Below are positions 30,596-39,719 of a stretch of DNA of 64,000 nt, piece by piece; position 1 is the stretch's first letter, and every line of letters starts with the position of its first letter. The notes below the pieces were generated by a model. That model did no database searches and was not told the DNA's origin. It saw only the letters and a list, made by a program, of their open reading frames with translations. Made by a program: the position numbers and the translations under genes. This DNA comes from Gammaproteobacteria bacterium RIFCSPHIGHO2_12_FULL_36_30 (GTDB lineage: Bacteria > Pseudomonadota > Gammaproteobacteria > Coxiellales > Coxiellaceae): NCBI GenBank assembly GCA_001801815.1, contig MGXU01000007.1, forward strand, positions 62,001 through 126,000, written 5' to 3'.

Positions 30596-31393
30596 ATGAG
30601 ATTTTATAATATGGATTTTTATTATTTTTCACACTTCTTGCAAATATGGATATTGCCTCCAGGTTTAAATTTATTGTTGATGGGTGTTGGACTAATATTT
30701 TTGACACGCACACAATATCTGGGAAAAAGTTTAATTGCGATTTCCGGTATTAGCTTTTGGTTGTTTTGCACGCCAGCTGTTGCACAATTATTAATAAATT
30801 ATTTACAAGAACAGTATCCACGATTACAAGTAGGTCAAATAACAAAAAAAAAATCGAGTGCTATTATTGTGTTGGGCGGTGGTCATACAATCTCCACCGA
30901 AACGAGTAGTGGTTATATTTTAAGTGGTTCTACCGAATTTAGATTACGATATGCAGTCTATCTGTATCGTCATACACATTTTCCAATTATCGTATCCGGC
31001 GGTGCAACACATAAATCCTCTCCAGCTGAATCTCACTTTATGAAGGTAGAAATGAAAAACTATTTTAAAACACCAGTTGCCTGGCAGGAAAATCAAAGTA
31101 TTAATACGAGAGATGAAGGAAATCTCATGGTGCCTATATTAGAAAAACACAATATAAGAATAGCTTATTTAATTACAAATGCTTGGCATATGCCGCGTGC
31201 CATGTATACATTTCATTATTCTTTTAGACATACAGATATTAAAATCATCGCGGCCCCGATGGGATATAGTACGTTTCAAAGAAATCAAGGGGTATTAAAT
31301 TTTTTACCATCTCTTGGTGGGTTAGATACAAGTGAGTTAGCAATACATGAATATATTGGAATATTAGCATATCGCCTAAATAATTTAATTTGA
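30596..31393 (+). CDS. YdcF/ElyC-family (DUF218) membrane protein
   Basis: A 265-residue protein with two N-terminal membrane segments (about 20-39 and 46-66) and a periplasmic DUF218 domain beginning SAIIVLGGGH. Relatives (ElyC, SanA, YdcF) act in envelope integrity and peptidoglycan/undecaprenyl lipid metabolism. It is the start of the rightward glycan group; an ATG at 30611 could also serve as start. The link with glycan assembly is by neighbourhood. Confidence 0.83.
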   Translation: MRFYNMDFYYFSHFLQIWILPPGLNLLLMGVGLIFLTRTQYLGKSLIAISGISFWLFCTPAVAQLLINYLQEQYPRLQVGQITKKKSSAIIVLGGGHTISTETSSGYILSGSTEFRLRYAVYLYRHTHFPIIVSGGATHKSSPAESHFMKVEMKNYFKTPVAWQENQSINTRDEGNLMVPILEKHNIRIAYLITNAWHMPRAMYTFHYSFRHTDIKIIAAPMGYSTFQRNQGVLNFLPSLGGLDTSELAIHEYIGILAYRLNNLI

Positions 31394-31427
31394 AATACAC
31401 AAACGGAATACGGTAAACAGTGCACGC

Positions 31428-32951
31428 ATGAGTTTTAAAAAAAATATATTTGCTAATTATTGTGGTCATTTTTATACCTTATTTGTTTGTATCACAATTG
31501 TACCTCTATATTTACAATATCTTGGTGCTGCTGCTTTTGGTTTAATTAGTATATATGTCATGCTGCAGTCTTGGTTAAGCTTGCTTAATATTGGATTAAC
31601 GCCCGCAATGTCACGAGAAGTTACCTGTCTTCGTGATCGAAAGAACGGTTTTTTTAAAATTAAAAAATTACTACGCAGTTTAGAAATTATTTTTTTGTTT
31701 ATTAATCTATTGATAATGCTCGGCGTAGCGCTTTGCAGTTACTGGATAACGCACCATTGGTTAAAAGTACAAAATTTATCTTACATTGAGGTAATACATT
31801 GCGTCATGCTAATGGGGGTAATGGTTAGCTTTCGTTTTTTCGCTGATCTTTACCGCGCGGGCATTATGGGTTTGGAGCAACAGGTTTGGTTAAATGGTGT
31901 TGGTATCATTCTTACCACGTTGCGATACTGCGGCGCTTATATTTTGTTGCGCTGGGTAACAAGAACTCCCGTGCATTTTTTTGAGTATCAACTATTGATC
32001 GCCGTGATTGAACCAATTTTATTAGGGTTGAAATGCTATAATATTATACCTACTTCGGTAAATTATTTATTAGGTTTTACTATCTCATGGGATTTGATTA
32101 GAAAAATATTTCCTTTTGCGTGTAGTCTTTTTTACACTGCATTTCTTTGGATATTGCTGTCTCAATCAGACAAACTTATTCTGTCTCATGTTTTATCTTT
32201 AACAAACTACGGATATTTTGGATTGGTTACGATTATATCAGGTGGAATATTGCAATTTTCAATGCCAATTAATTTAGCACTTTTACCGAGAATGACACGT
32301 CTATTGTCGCAAGGAAAAAAAGAAGAAATGCTACAACTCTATCGAAATGTAACGCAAATTGTGGTTGTTATTATGCTGCCGCTGATAGGCATCATCGCGA
32401 TTTTTAGTACTCATGTTATCTATATTTGGACGGGGAATAAAATAGCCGCGAACTGGGCTGGCCCTATCCTTTTTTGGTATTCGCTCGGAAATGGATTTTT
32501 TGCTATTTCATTTTTTCCATTCTATCTGCAGTATGTACACGGTAAACTAAAATTACAGGTCATCATTGATACCTTATTTACGCTAATTTCTTTCCCGTTA
32601 ATTGTTTTTTTTGCTTATCATTACGGCGCCAAAGGAACTGCAATCATCTGGTTTATAACGCGCAGTATATTATTTCTCATTTGGGCTCCGATCGTACATT
32701 ATAAATATGCACCAGGTCTCCATTGGAAATGGCTTATGAAAGATATTTTTCCAATCGCAGCAACAACATTAGTAGTATTATGTTTTATTAAAAAAATCCA
32801 TGTTGATTTTGAATTGATAAGCAGAGATGAAGGCTTTATAATCCTGTGCGGTTTTACTTTTATTGTATTAATGGCTAGTGCGGCTGCCTCGAGTACATGT
32901 CGACATTTTTTTTCAAAATTTATTCGTGAGAGAAGGAATTCTGTTGCATGA
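31428..32951 (+). CDS. wzx: Wzx-type oligosaccharide flippase
   Basis: A 507-residue membrane protein with about 12-14 hydrophobic segments and no soluble domain, with the MATE/MVF-like N-terminus of polysaccharide synthase (FANYCGHFYTLFVCI, LGAAAFGLISIYVM). Wzx flips undecaprenyl-PP-linked repeat units to the periplasm. It overlaps the next gene by 4 bases (ATGA). Confidence 0.88.
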   Translation: MSFKKNIFANYCGHFYTLFVCITIVPLYLQYLGAAAFGLISIYVMLQSWLSLLNIGLTPAMSREVTCLRDRKNGFFKIKKLLRSLEIIFLFINLLIMLGVALCSYWITHHWLKVQNLSYIEVIHCVMLMGVMVSFRFFADLYRAGIMGLEQQVWLNGVGIILTTLRYCGAYILLRWVTRTPVHFFEYQLLIAVIEPILLGLKCYNIIPTSVNYLLGFTISWDLIRKIFPFACSLFYTAFLWILLSQSDKLILSHVLSLTNYGYFGLVTIISGGILQFSMPINLALLPRMTRLLSQGKKEEMLQLYRNVTQIVVVIMLPLIGIIAIFSTHVIYIWTGNKIAANWAGPILFWYSLGNGFFAISFFPFYLQYVHGKLKLQVIIDTLFTLISFPLIVFFAYHYGAKGTAIIWFITRSILFLIWAPIVHYKYAPGLHWKWLMKDIFPIAATTLVVLCFIKKIHVDFELISRDEGFIILCGFTFIVLMASAAASSTCRHFFSKFIRERRNSVA

Positions 32952-33973
32952 TGGCAAGGACAGAGGCACAAATTGTAGAAAGCTGGTTACACACAGAATC
33001 TCCACTCGTTAGTGTCATATGCATTACATATAATCATGAACCTTATATCGCCGACGCAATTGAAAGTTTTTTAAAACAAAAAACCACTTTTCCATTTGAA
33101 ATTATTATACATGATGATGCTTCCACAGATAAAACATCTGAGATTGTAAAAAGCTATACTGAAAAGTATCCCCGTATTATTAAACCCATTTTTCAAAAAG
33201 AAAATCAGTCATCACAATTTAAAAAAAATGTTTTACTACCCATCATCTTAACTGCTGTCTCTTATGCGCGAGGAAAATTTATTGCATATTGTGATGGTGA
33301 TGATTATTGGACTGACGAAAATAAACTTGAAATTCAAATTGCAGTGATGCAAAAAAATCCAAATTGCGATATGAGTTTTCATCCGGTGTTTCGTAAGAGC
33401 AGCGATAGAAAAAAACGAAATAGAATTATTGCCAAACATAGCTCGCAGAATAAAATATTTTTTACAAAGCAGCTTGTTTTAGGTGCGGCACAATTTTGCC
33501 CAACAACATCTTTTATTTTTAAAAGCAATATATTTAAATCTATACCACAGTGGTTATTTGATGCACCTTGTACTGATTATTTTTTACAAATACTTGCCTC
33601 ACTTAGAGGAGGCGCCATTTACATCAGCAGAGTCATGGCTGTATACAGAGCTTTTTCTCTTGGGTCATGGTCAGGAAGAATGACAAAAGAAGAAAACTTG
33701 GTTAATGATTATTTTGTTGGGATGTTACAATCACTTAAAGATATTAATTTACATACTGCATATCAATATGATAAAGAAATTGCCATTATCACCAAGAAAC
33801 TTTGTTTTTATATGTGTATTAACCCAACACTTTCGTTAAAAAGAAGAAAAAAAATTTTTAGTGAAAATAAAAAACTGCTCAATATAAGCAGAAGAATATT
33901 GTGGTTTCTACTCTTTAACAATACAAAATTACCTCGATTTTTTTTTAATGCAAAAAACTATATTTTTCATTAG
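32948..33973 (+). CDS. GT2-family glycosyltransferase
   Basis: A 341-residue GT-A glycosyltransferase: VSVICITYNHEPYI (donor-binding start), HDDASTDKTSEI, and the metal-binding triplet in YCDGDDYWTDENK. It lies between wzx and asnB, so it probably adds one sugar of the repeat unit. The start is one of two ATGs in tandem (32948 or 32951). Sugar specificity cannot be read. Confidence 0.87.
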   Translation: MMARTEAQIVESWLHTESPLVSVICITYNHEPYIADAIESFLKQKTTFPFEIIIHDDASTDKTSEIVKSYTEKYPRIIKPIFQKENQSSQFKKNVLLPIILTAVSYARGKFIAYCDGDDYWTDENKLEIQIAVMQKNPNCDMSFHPVFRKSSDRKKRNRIIAKHSSQNKIFFTKQLVLGAAQFCPTTSFIFKSNIFKSIPQWLFDAPCTDYFLQILASLRGGAIYISRVMAVYRAFSLGSWSGRMTKEENLVNDYFVGMLQSLKDINLHTAYQYDKEIAIITKKLCFYMCINPTLSLKRRKKIFSENKKLLNISRRILWFLLFNNTKLPRFFFNAKNYIFH

Positions 33974-33993
33974 AGTAAATACATGGCGAGAAA

Positions 33994-35871
33994 ATGTGCG
34001 CAATAACCGGCATTATTAGCAATATCTTTGAATATAATCAATCACGATTTTTAAATCCAATATTATCCGCAATGCATCACCGCGGACCTGACGCAACAGC
34101 GCAAGAAACTTTTAATCATGCCGGATGCTTTGGACATAATCGTCTTTCAATTATTGATTTAAATGAACGCGCAACACAACCAATGTGGGATGCATCACAT
34201 CGTTATTGTTTAACATTTAATGGTGAAATTTATAATTATCTTTTAATAAAAAAAGAATTAATACAGTCAGGACATTTTTTTCGAACAGAATCTGACAGTG
34301 AAGTATTAATTGAAGCATGGGCAGAATGGGGGATCAATGCGATTGAAAAATTAGTCGGTATGTTTGCATTTGCAGTTTGGGATAATCATCTTAAACATCT
34401 ATTTTTAGTACGTGATCGCATGGGTGAAAAGCCCTTATTTTATGCGCCGATTAATAAAAATTTTAAAAATGGTTTAGTTTTTGCTTCTGAATTAAAAGGA
34501 TTAACACGATACCCTTTTATTGAAAAGAAATTATCCATGACAGCGTTAAATCATTACATTAGTTTTAATTATACATCAACTAATGATTGCATTTTTGAAG
34601 GCATTTACAAACTACCTCCTGCATCTTATTTATTTTATAATTTAAATACGCATGAATATAAAATTTCACAATATTGGATATTAGAAAATTATTTTAAAAA
34701 TAAAAAAATAATTAGCGCGCCAGACGCACAGGATCAATTAAATTCTTTATTAAAAAATTCTGTTGCAGAGCAATCAATAGCTGATGTTCCATTGGGCGCA
34801 TTTTTATCTGGCGGAATTGATTCATCATCTATTGTTGCGAATATGTCACATAATAATGCGAATCAAGTGAACACATTTAGTATTGGATTTAAAGAAAAAA
34901 CATACAGTGAATTAGAAAATAGCCAAAAAGTTGCCGATTATTTATCTGTAAAACATCATGCAGAAATTTTATTTCCAAATATATCTAATCAATTATCAAA
35001 AATTGTATGTGCATTTGACGAACCATTTGCAGATACATCAATGATTCCAACTTATCTTTTGTCAAAATTTTCTAAGGAATTTGTAAAGGTGAGTTTGTCA
35101 GGTGATGGAGGTGATGAATTATTCGGCGGATATATTACTTATCAAGCAGATCGGTATCATCAAATATTTAAATATTTACCAACTACTGCAAAAAAATTAT
35201 TAATGAGCTTGATAAATTATTTACCCACTTCATTTAATAAAATTAGCCTTGACTATAAAGCAAAACAATTTTTGCGTGGATCTTTTTTGACTGCGCAACA
35301 AGCACATTTAAGTTGGCGTGAGATTTTTAATGCGCAACAAAAAAATAAATTATTTAAAAGTGAGTTTCATCTAAATAATTTCAATAACAGTAATTTGGAT
35401 TGGTTTAATAATGTTTCTGACTGTCATTATCTTGATCAAGCTATGTATGTCGATATGAAAACATGGCTGACTGATGATATTTTAGTAAAAGTAGATCAGG
35501 CTAGCATGGCACATTCTTTGGAAGTCAGAGCGCCATTTTTAGATCATCGTTTAGTAGAATTTGCAGCGAGTTTGCCCGTTTCTTATAAACTAAATAAAAA
35601 AATTTTAAAAAATAGTCAGAATAAAACATTGCCTGCTTTTGTTTTACAGCAATCTAAAAAAGGTTTTAATAGTCCAGTTTCACATTGGCTAAAAAATGAT
35701 TTATTTTCTATGGCGTACGATATTACCACAAGCCGAAATTTAACAAATTTTTTTGATAAAATGGCAATTGAAAAACTATGGCTTGAGCATCAGAATAGCG
35801 TGTGCGACAATGGCTACCGTTTATTTAATTTATTGTGTTTAGGTTTGTGGCTGCAAGGACGTCATGTTTAA
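33994..35871 (+). CDS. asnB: Asparagine synthetase-like amidotransferase (AsnB family)
   Basis: A 625-residue enzyme. The mature N-terminal Cys2 of CAITGIISN is the glutaminase nucleophile, HHRGPDA and RLSIIDL complete that domain, and GAFLSGGIDSSSI near residue 268-280 is the ATP pyrophosphatase loop of the synthetase half. Full length is as in AsnB. In O-antigen loci such genes (WbpS-like) amidate uronic acids, which fits with the UDP-HexNAc dehydrogenase at 56379-57623. A housekeeping role in asparagine synthesis is the alternative. Stop overlaps the next gene by 8 bases. Confidence 0.88.
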   Translation: MCAITGIISNIFEYNQSRFLNPILSAMHHRGPDATAQETFNHAGCFGHNRLSIIDLNERATQPMWDASHRYCLTFNGEIYNYLLIKKELIQSGHFFRTESDSEVLIEAWAEWGINAIEKLVGMFAFAVWDNHLKHLFLVRDRMGEKPLFYAPINKNFKNGLVFASELKGLTRYPFIEKKLSMTALNHYISFNYTSTNDCIFEGIYKLPPASYLFYNLNTHEYKISQYWILENYFKNKKIISAPDAQDQLNSLLKNSVAEQSIADVPLGAFLSGGIDSSSIVANMSHNNANQVNTFSIGFKEKTYSELENSQKVADYLSVKHHAEILFPNISNQLSKIVCAFDEPFADTSMIPTYLLSKFSKEFVKVSLSGDGGDELFGGYITYQADRYHQIFKYLPTTAKKLLMSLINYLPTSFNKISLDYKAKQFLRGSFLTAQQAHLSWREIFNAQQKNKLFKSEFHLNNFNNSNLDWFNNVSDCHYLDQAMYVDMKTWLTDDILVKVDQASMAHSLEVRAPFLDHRLVEFAASLPVSYKLNKKILKNSQNKTLPAFVLQQSKKGFNSPVSHWLKNDLFSMAYDITTSRNLTNFFDKMAIEKLWLEHQNSVCDNGYRLFNLLCLGLWLQGRHV

Positions 35872-36745
35872 TCAAGCTATTTCTATCATAGTTCCTGCTT
35901 ACAATGAAGAAAACGCAATTGTTGAAACTGTTAATGAAATTAATATTGTTTGTAAAAATGCAAAAATAAATACGTATGAAATTATTATTGTGAATGATGG
36001 TTCAACCGATAACACAGCTGAAAAATTAAAACAAACAAACGCGATGATTATTAATCATCCGCACAATATTGGTTATGGAAAATCTTTAAAAGATGGGATT
36101 AAAGCAGCGCAATATGACACGATTGTGATTACCGATGCCGATTGTACTTACCCTTTTGACCAAACACCTAAACTACTTGAGGAATATCAAAAGGGATTTG
36201 ATATGGTTGTAGGTGCACGCACTGGAAAACATTATCAAGAATCAATAGTAAAGGCACCCTTACGTCGTATTTTACGAGGTATTGTTGAATTTGCAGCGGA
36301 GCGTAAAATTCCTGATATTAATTCTGGATTAAGAATATTTAGCAAAACTAAAATTACACCGATGTTATCTCGATTATGTAATACATTTAGTTTTACAACT
36401 TCAATGACATTGGGTTTTATGATGTCGGGTTTTTTTGTTAAATATGTTGAGATTCCTTATCATGAACGAAATGGAAAAACTAAAGTAAAATTATTGAAAG
36501 ATTCATTGCGCACGATGCAATATATTTTGCAGGCGATTAATTACTACAATCCCATTAAAATTTTCTTATTATTTACTGGTTTTTGTTTATTTCTATCCTT
36601 TTGGTTTTTTGTGATTGCGTTAATTACTCACTTAAAAACATTATTTGTATTTGGTGTTGGAACAGCGTTGTGCGGTTTAATGGTTTTGTGTTTTGGGTTG
36701 TTGGCTGATTTGTTGAAGCAGATTATGGATAGTAAGGCGGGATAA
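35864..36745 (+). CDS. GT2 glycosyltransferase, dolichyl-phosphate mannose synthase-like
   Basis: A 293-residue protein: GT-A domain with SIIVPAYNEENAIV, EIIIVNDGSTDNTAE and VITDADCTYPF (metal-binding Asp residues), then two membrane segments at the C-terminus (about 225-285). This layout is that of DPM1/ArnC/GtrB-like enzymes that load a sugar onto undecaprenyl phosphate for periplasmic use. The GT-C-like proteins at 39720 and 42264 could be its partners. Overlaps asnB by 8 bases. Confidence 0.86.
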   Translation: MFNQAISIIVPAYNEENAIVETVNEINIVCKNAKINTYEIIIVNDGSTDNTAEKLKQTNAMIINHPHNIGYGKSLKDGIKAAQYDTIVITDADCTYPFDQTPKLLEEYQKGFDMVVGARTGKHYQESIVKAPLRRILRGIVEFAAERKIPDINSGLRIFSKTKITPMLSRLCNTFSFTTSMTLGFMMSGFFVKYVEIPYHERNGKTKVKLLKDSLRTMQYILQAINYYNPIKIFLLFTGFCLFLSFWFFVIALITHLKTLFVFGVGTALCGLMVLCFGLLADLLKQIMDSKAG

Positions 36746-36748
36746 TTC

Positions 36749-37420
36749 ATGTCACAAAAAAATTATGCCCTACAAAACTCAGGTGGTTATATTGATAATT
36801 TTATTTTAGAAAAACGTCTTGAAATGTATAAGATTTTTTCCAACGAATTTCCTGAACATGGTTATGAAAGTATTCTTGATGTTGGTGTTACTGCTGAAAA
36901 GAATGCTATTTCAGCTAATTTTTTTGAGGAAAATTTTCCGGATAAGAAAAAAATTATAGCACTATCAAATCAAGATGGTTCTTTTTTAGAGGCAATTTAT
37001 CCAGGTTTAAAATTTCAATCGGGCAATGCAAAGCAACTTCCGTTTAAAGATAATAGTATCGATGTTGTTTTTTCATCTGCTGTCATTGAGCATGTTGGAT
37101 CATTAGACGAACAAGCAAAAATGATTAAAGAATGTTTTAGAGTTTGTAAAAAAGGCGTGTTTATAACAACACCGAATCGGTGGTTTCCAATTGATCCTCA
37201 CACTTTTATTCCATTTATTCATTGGCTGCCAAAAAAATGGCACAGAAGTATTTTAAAAAAAATAGGATTGCAATTTTTTGCTTTAGAAGAAAATTTAAAT
37301 CTTCTAGAAACAAAGGCAATTCAAAAGATATGCGAAAGTTTATATATAAAAAATGTTATCATAAAAAAATTAATTACTTTTGGATTTATTAGTAATTTAA
37401 TAATTATTATCAGAAAATAA
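36749..37420 (+). CDS. SAM-dependent methyltransferase (type 11-like)
   Basis: A 223-residue protein with LDVGVTAEKNAI in place of the usual DxGxGxG, SGNAKQLPFKDNSIDVVFSS (motifs II/III), and IEHVGSLDEQ. The weakened motif I (VGVT) is typical of a subfamily I recall in glycan loci. Starts 3 bases after the GT2 gene, so co-transcribed. Substrate unknown. Confidence 0.72.
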   Translation: MSQKNYALQNSGGYIDNFILEKRLEMYKIFSNEFPEHGYESILDVGVTAEKNAISANFFEENFPDKKKIIALSNQDGSFLEAIYPGLKFQSGNAKQLPFKDNSIDVVFSSAVIEHVGSLDEQAKMIKECFRVCKKGVFITTPNRWFPIDPHTFIPFIHWLPKKWHRSILKKIGLQFFALEENLNLLETKAIQKICESLYIKNVIIKKLITFGFISNLIIIIRK

Positions 37421-37499
37421 GATGGTACTTTCTTAATTTTTTCAACTAAAGCAATAAGTCAAACTGATAATAACTTAATTTACTATGAAAAATAAAATT

Positions 37500-39483
37500 T
37501 TAAAATGGATTTGGGTATTTTTTTAAATATAGGTGCGCTATTTTAGTTGAAGCTGCCGCCGTTAAGTGGCCATTGTTTTGTACCCCTACATTACGCATAT
37601 TATCAAAATATATTGGTATCTTTTTAATTTCTGAAAAACAAGTTTTGTTGTCACACATTACTTTGCTGGAATCAATAAGGATAAGGGTAGGAAATTTTCG
37701 TTTTAAGCCTATAATCATTTTTCTTGAAGGATCTTGTATTTTATGCACTAAAGATACTTTTATTTTACAGGTCAAATTAAGATTAAATGCTTCGGAAATA
37801 ATTGGGCATTTTGGATTTAAATATAAGGGGGGGGGGTGTGTCCAAAATAATCACAGGAATTGCTGATTGGCTAGTAATAATACTTAATGCGGTTATTAAT
37901 CCTTTTCTGAGTAAAGAATAGTCTTCACTTTTACATAACTTAACATTCACTAAGTCATTATTATAAGCAGCCCATATTCCGCCCATCACAACATATTTAA
38001 AATCATGTTTTTTTATGATATTTGTTATAGCAGAATTGCGAGCACGCATCGCCTTTGTTTCATACGATGGAGATGAAACTCCTGGTAAATAAGCAGCGGC
38101 ACCAAGAGTAACTACATACCCCTTTAATTTTGCTCGCTTTAACATATCACTAATCATATTAATGTCTGCAGCCGCGTGGGAATCTCCAACAAGCAATACT
38201 TTTGTTCGGCTTTTTGTCTTGTCGCCAATAAAACAATCTTTTTCTGGTGTTGGTTTTTCTGGATCTCCACCAAAACAATCCCCCAACACACTGTACCCTG
38301 GAGTAATAGATAAATTATAAATTTTATCTATTTTATTGCTAAATCGACGTTCGTAGCCATGTGTCACTCGCACAAAAAACATAAAAGTAATCGCACAAAG
38401 AATCGGTATAACCAAAAGATAAATGAAAGTTTTACTGAAGCTAAATTTTTTAGTTTTTCTAAATGGGTTCTCAATAAACTTCCATGAAAGAAATGCTAGC
38501 AAAATAGATACAAGAAAGATTAGCAGTTTAATTTGAGCAGTCATTTGAATATTTAGATCATGCGTATAAGCAAGAATAGGCCAGTGCCAAAGATAGAGAG
38601 AATAAGAGATCAACCCAATAAAATAAAATACACGAGAACTCAATAAGCTACTTACTATTGTTTCATGATGTGTTCCAGAATAAATAAGCAGCAGCGTCCC
38701 AAAACAAGTTATCACTTCCCAACAACCTGATAATGCACTATTAGGGTTGGTAAAGCACGTAGTAAAAATAATCACCGATAAGCCAAATAATGAACACCAT
38801 TGATTCCAAACGTTAGTCAAGCGAGGGATTTTCAAACCATACAACGCAAACATACAACCAAACAACAGTTCAAATGCTCTGGAGGTTGGTGAATAAAATG
38901 CGACACTAGTGTGGCCATAGATCCATAGACAGACTGAACTTAAGGCAGAAATTACAGTAATAAGACCCAATACAATACAAAATGTTTTCCTTGAAAGAAA
39001 TTTTATTCCATAAAAAAGCAGAAGCGGCCAAAATATATAAAACTGTTCCTCTACTCCTAAAGACCATATATGAATCAACGGGACGTAGTGGGTATTATCT
39101 TGAAAATAACCAGTAGGCACTATTCTCCAGAAGTAAATATTAGCAACAGATGTCAAGGAGGCAAGAAGCGATGAGCTATAATGCGCAAGGTCTTGCGGAA
39201 GTAAAATAATAACGGCAACTAGGGTCGTAAAAAAAAGCACCGTTAACAAAGCCGGGAGAATTCTGCGCATCCGACGAAGATAGAAGATACGGAATTGAAA
39301 ATTACCATTTATAATATCTCTGTTAATAATTGATGTTATCAAAAAACCAGATATAACAAAAAAAATATCTACGCCCAAGAGTCCACCAGAAACACAAGTG
39401 ATGCCAAGATGAAAAAAAATAACTAGCAGGACTGCTATAGCCCGCATTCCTTGAATGTCTTTTCGATATGTATTTTTCTTCAT
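37500..39483 (-). pseudogene. O-acyltransferase (acyltransferase-3 plus SGNH), out of frame at a C10 tract
   Basis: OafA-type transferase that would acylate a surface sugar. The first frame (39483-37783) gives 566 residues: RAIAVLLVIFFHLG (catalytic His), GVDIFFVISGFLI, about ten membrane segments, then an SGNH domain with GDSH at 433-436. It changes frame at ten C on the coding strand (plus strand 37827-37836) and stops early. The remaining frame (37775-37500) carries the missing SGNH end: MCDNKTCF, HLTAAAS and the C-terminus. With nine C the frame is 661 codons including stop, a normal length. So one base separates on from off. Phase variation or an assembly error in the homopolymer are both possible. 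An extra 10 residues sits between the Asp and His of the C-terminal motif (see findings). Confidence 0.85.
37827..37836. repeat. Homopolymeric G/C tract, ten bases, inside the acyltransferase gene
   Basis: Ten consecutive G on the plus strand, in an otherwise AT-rich region where long G runs are rare. It encodes consecutive Pro codons (TPPP) on the minus strand and coincides exactly with the frame change. Slipped-strand mispairing at such tracts is the classic phase-variation mechanism. Confidence 0.9.
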
Positions 39484-39719
39484 AAGAAAATCTTAATCGA
39501 GTATTGATTGATAGATGTGTATCAGCTATAAACAAGAACAAATCTTTCAGGTTGAAACCTCAGTATGCTTATTTTCAAATAAGCTGCATATAATTACTAC
39601 AGGCTAAAAAAAGAAATTTGTTATCATGTCGATGAAAATGCTATCATCATTCTTTTGCGTAGCCAAGGAAGATAAAAATCGGGGATCATGCAACAGCAAT
39701 ATTCTCATTAAAAAAATAA
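39484..39719. promoter_or_regulatory. Divergent intergenic region with two inverted repeats
   Basis: This 236-base stretch separates the acyltransferase (leftward) from the GT-C-like gene (rightward). It contains AGGTTgaAACCT at 39549-39560 and an 8-base stem GCTTATTT/AAATAAGC with a 2-base spacer at 39567-39584. These may bind a regulator or form a hairpin; no clear -35/-10 pair is seen. Confidence 0.4.

Noticed and set aside
37500-37775. A stand-alone 91-residue gene on the minus strand
   Set aside because: Its sequence is the missing C-terminus of the adjacent acyltransferase in the frame reached by a one-base change, so it is part of that gene.
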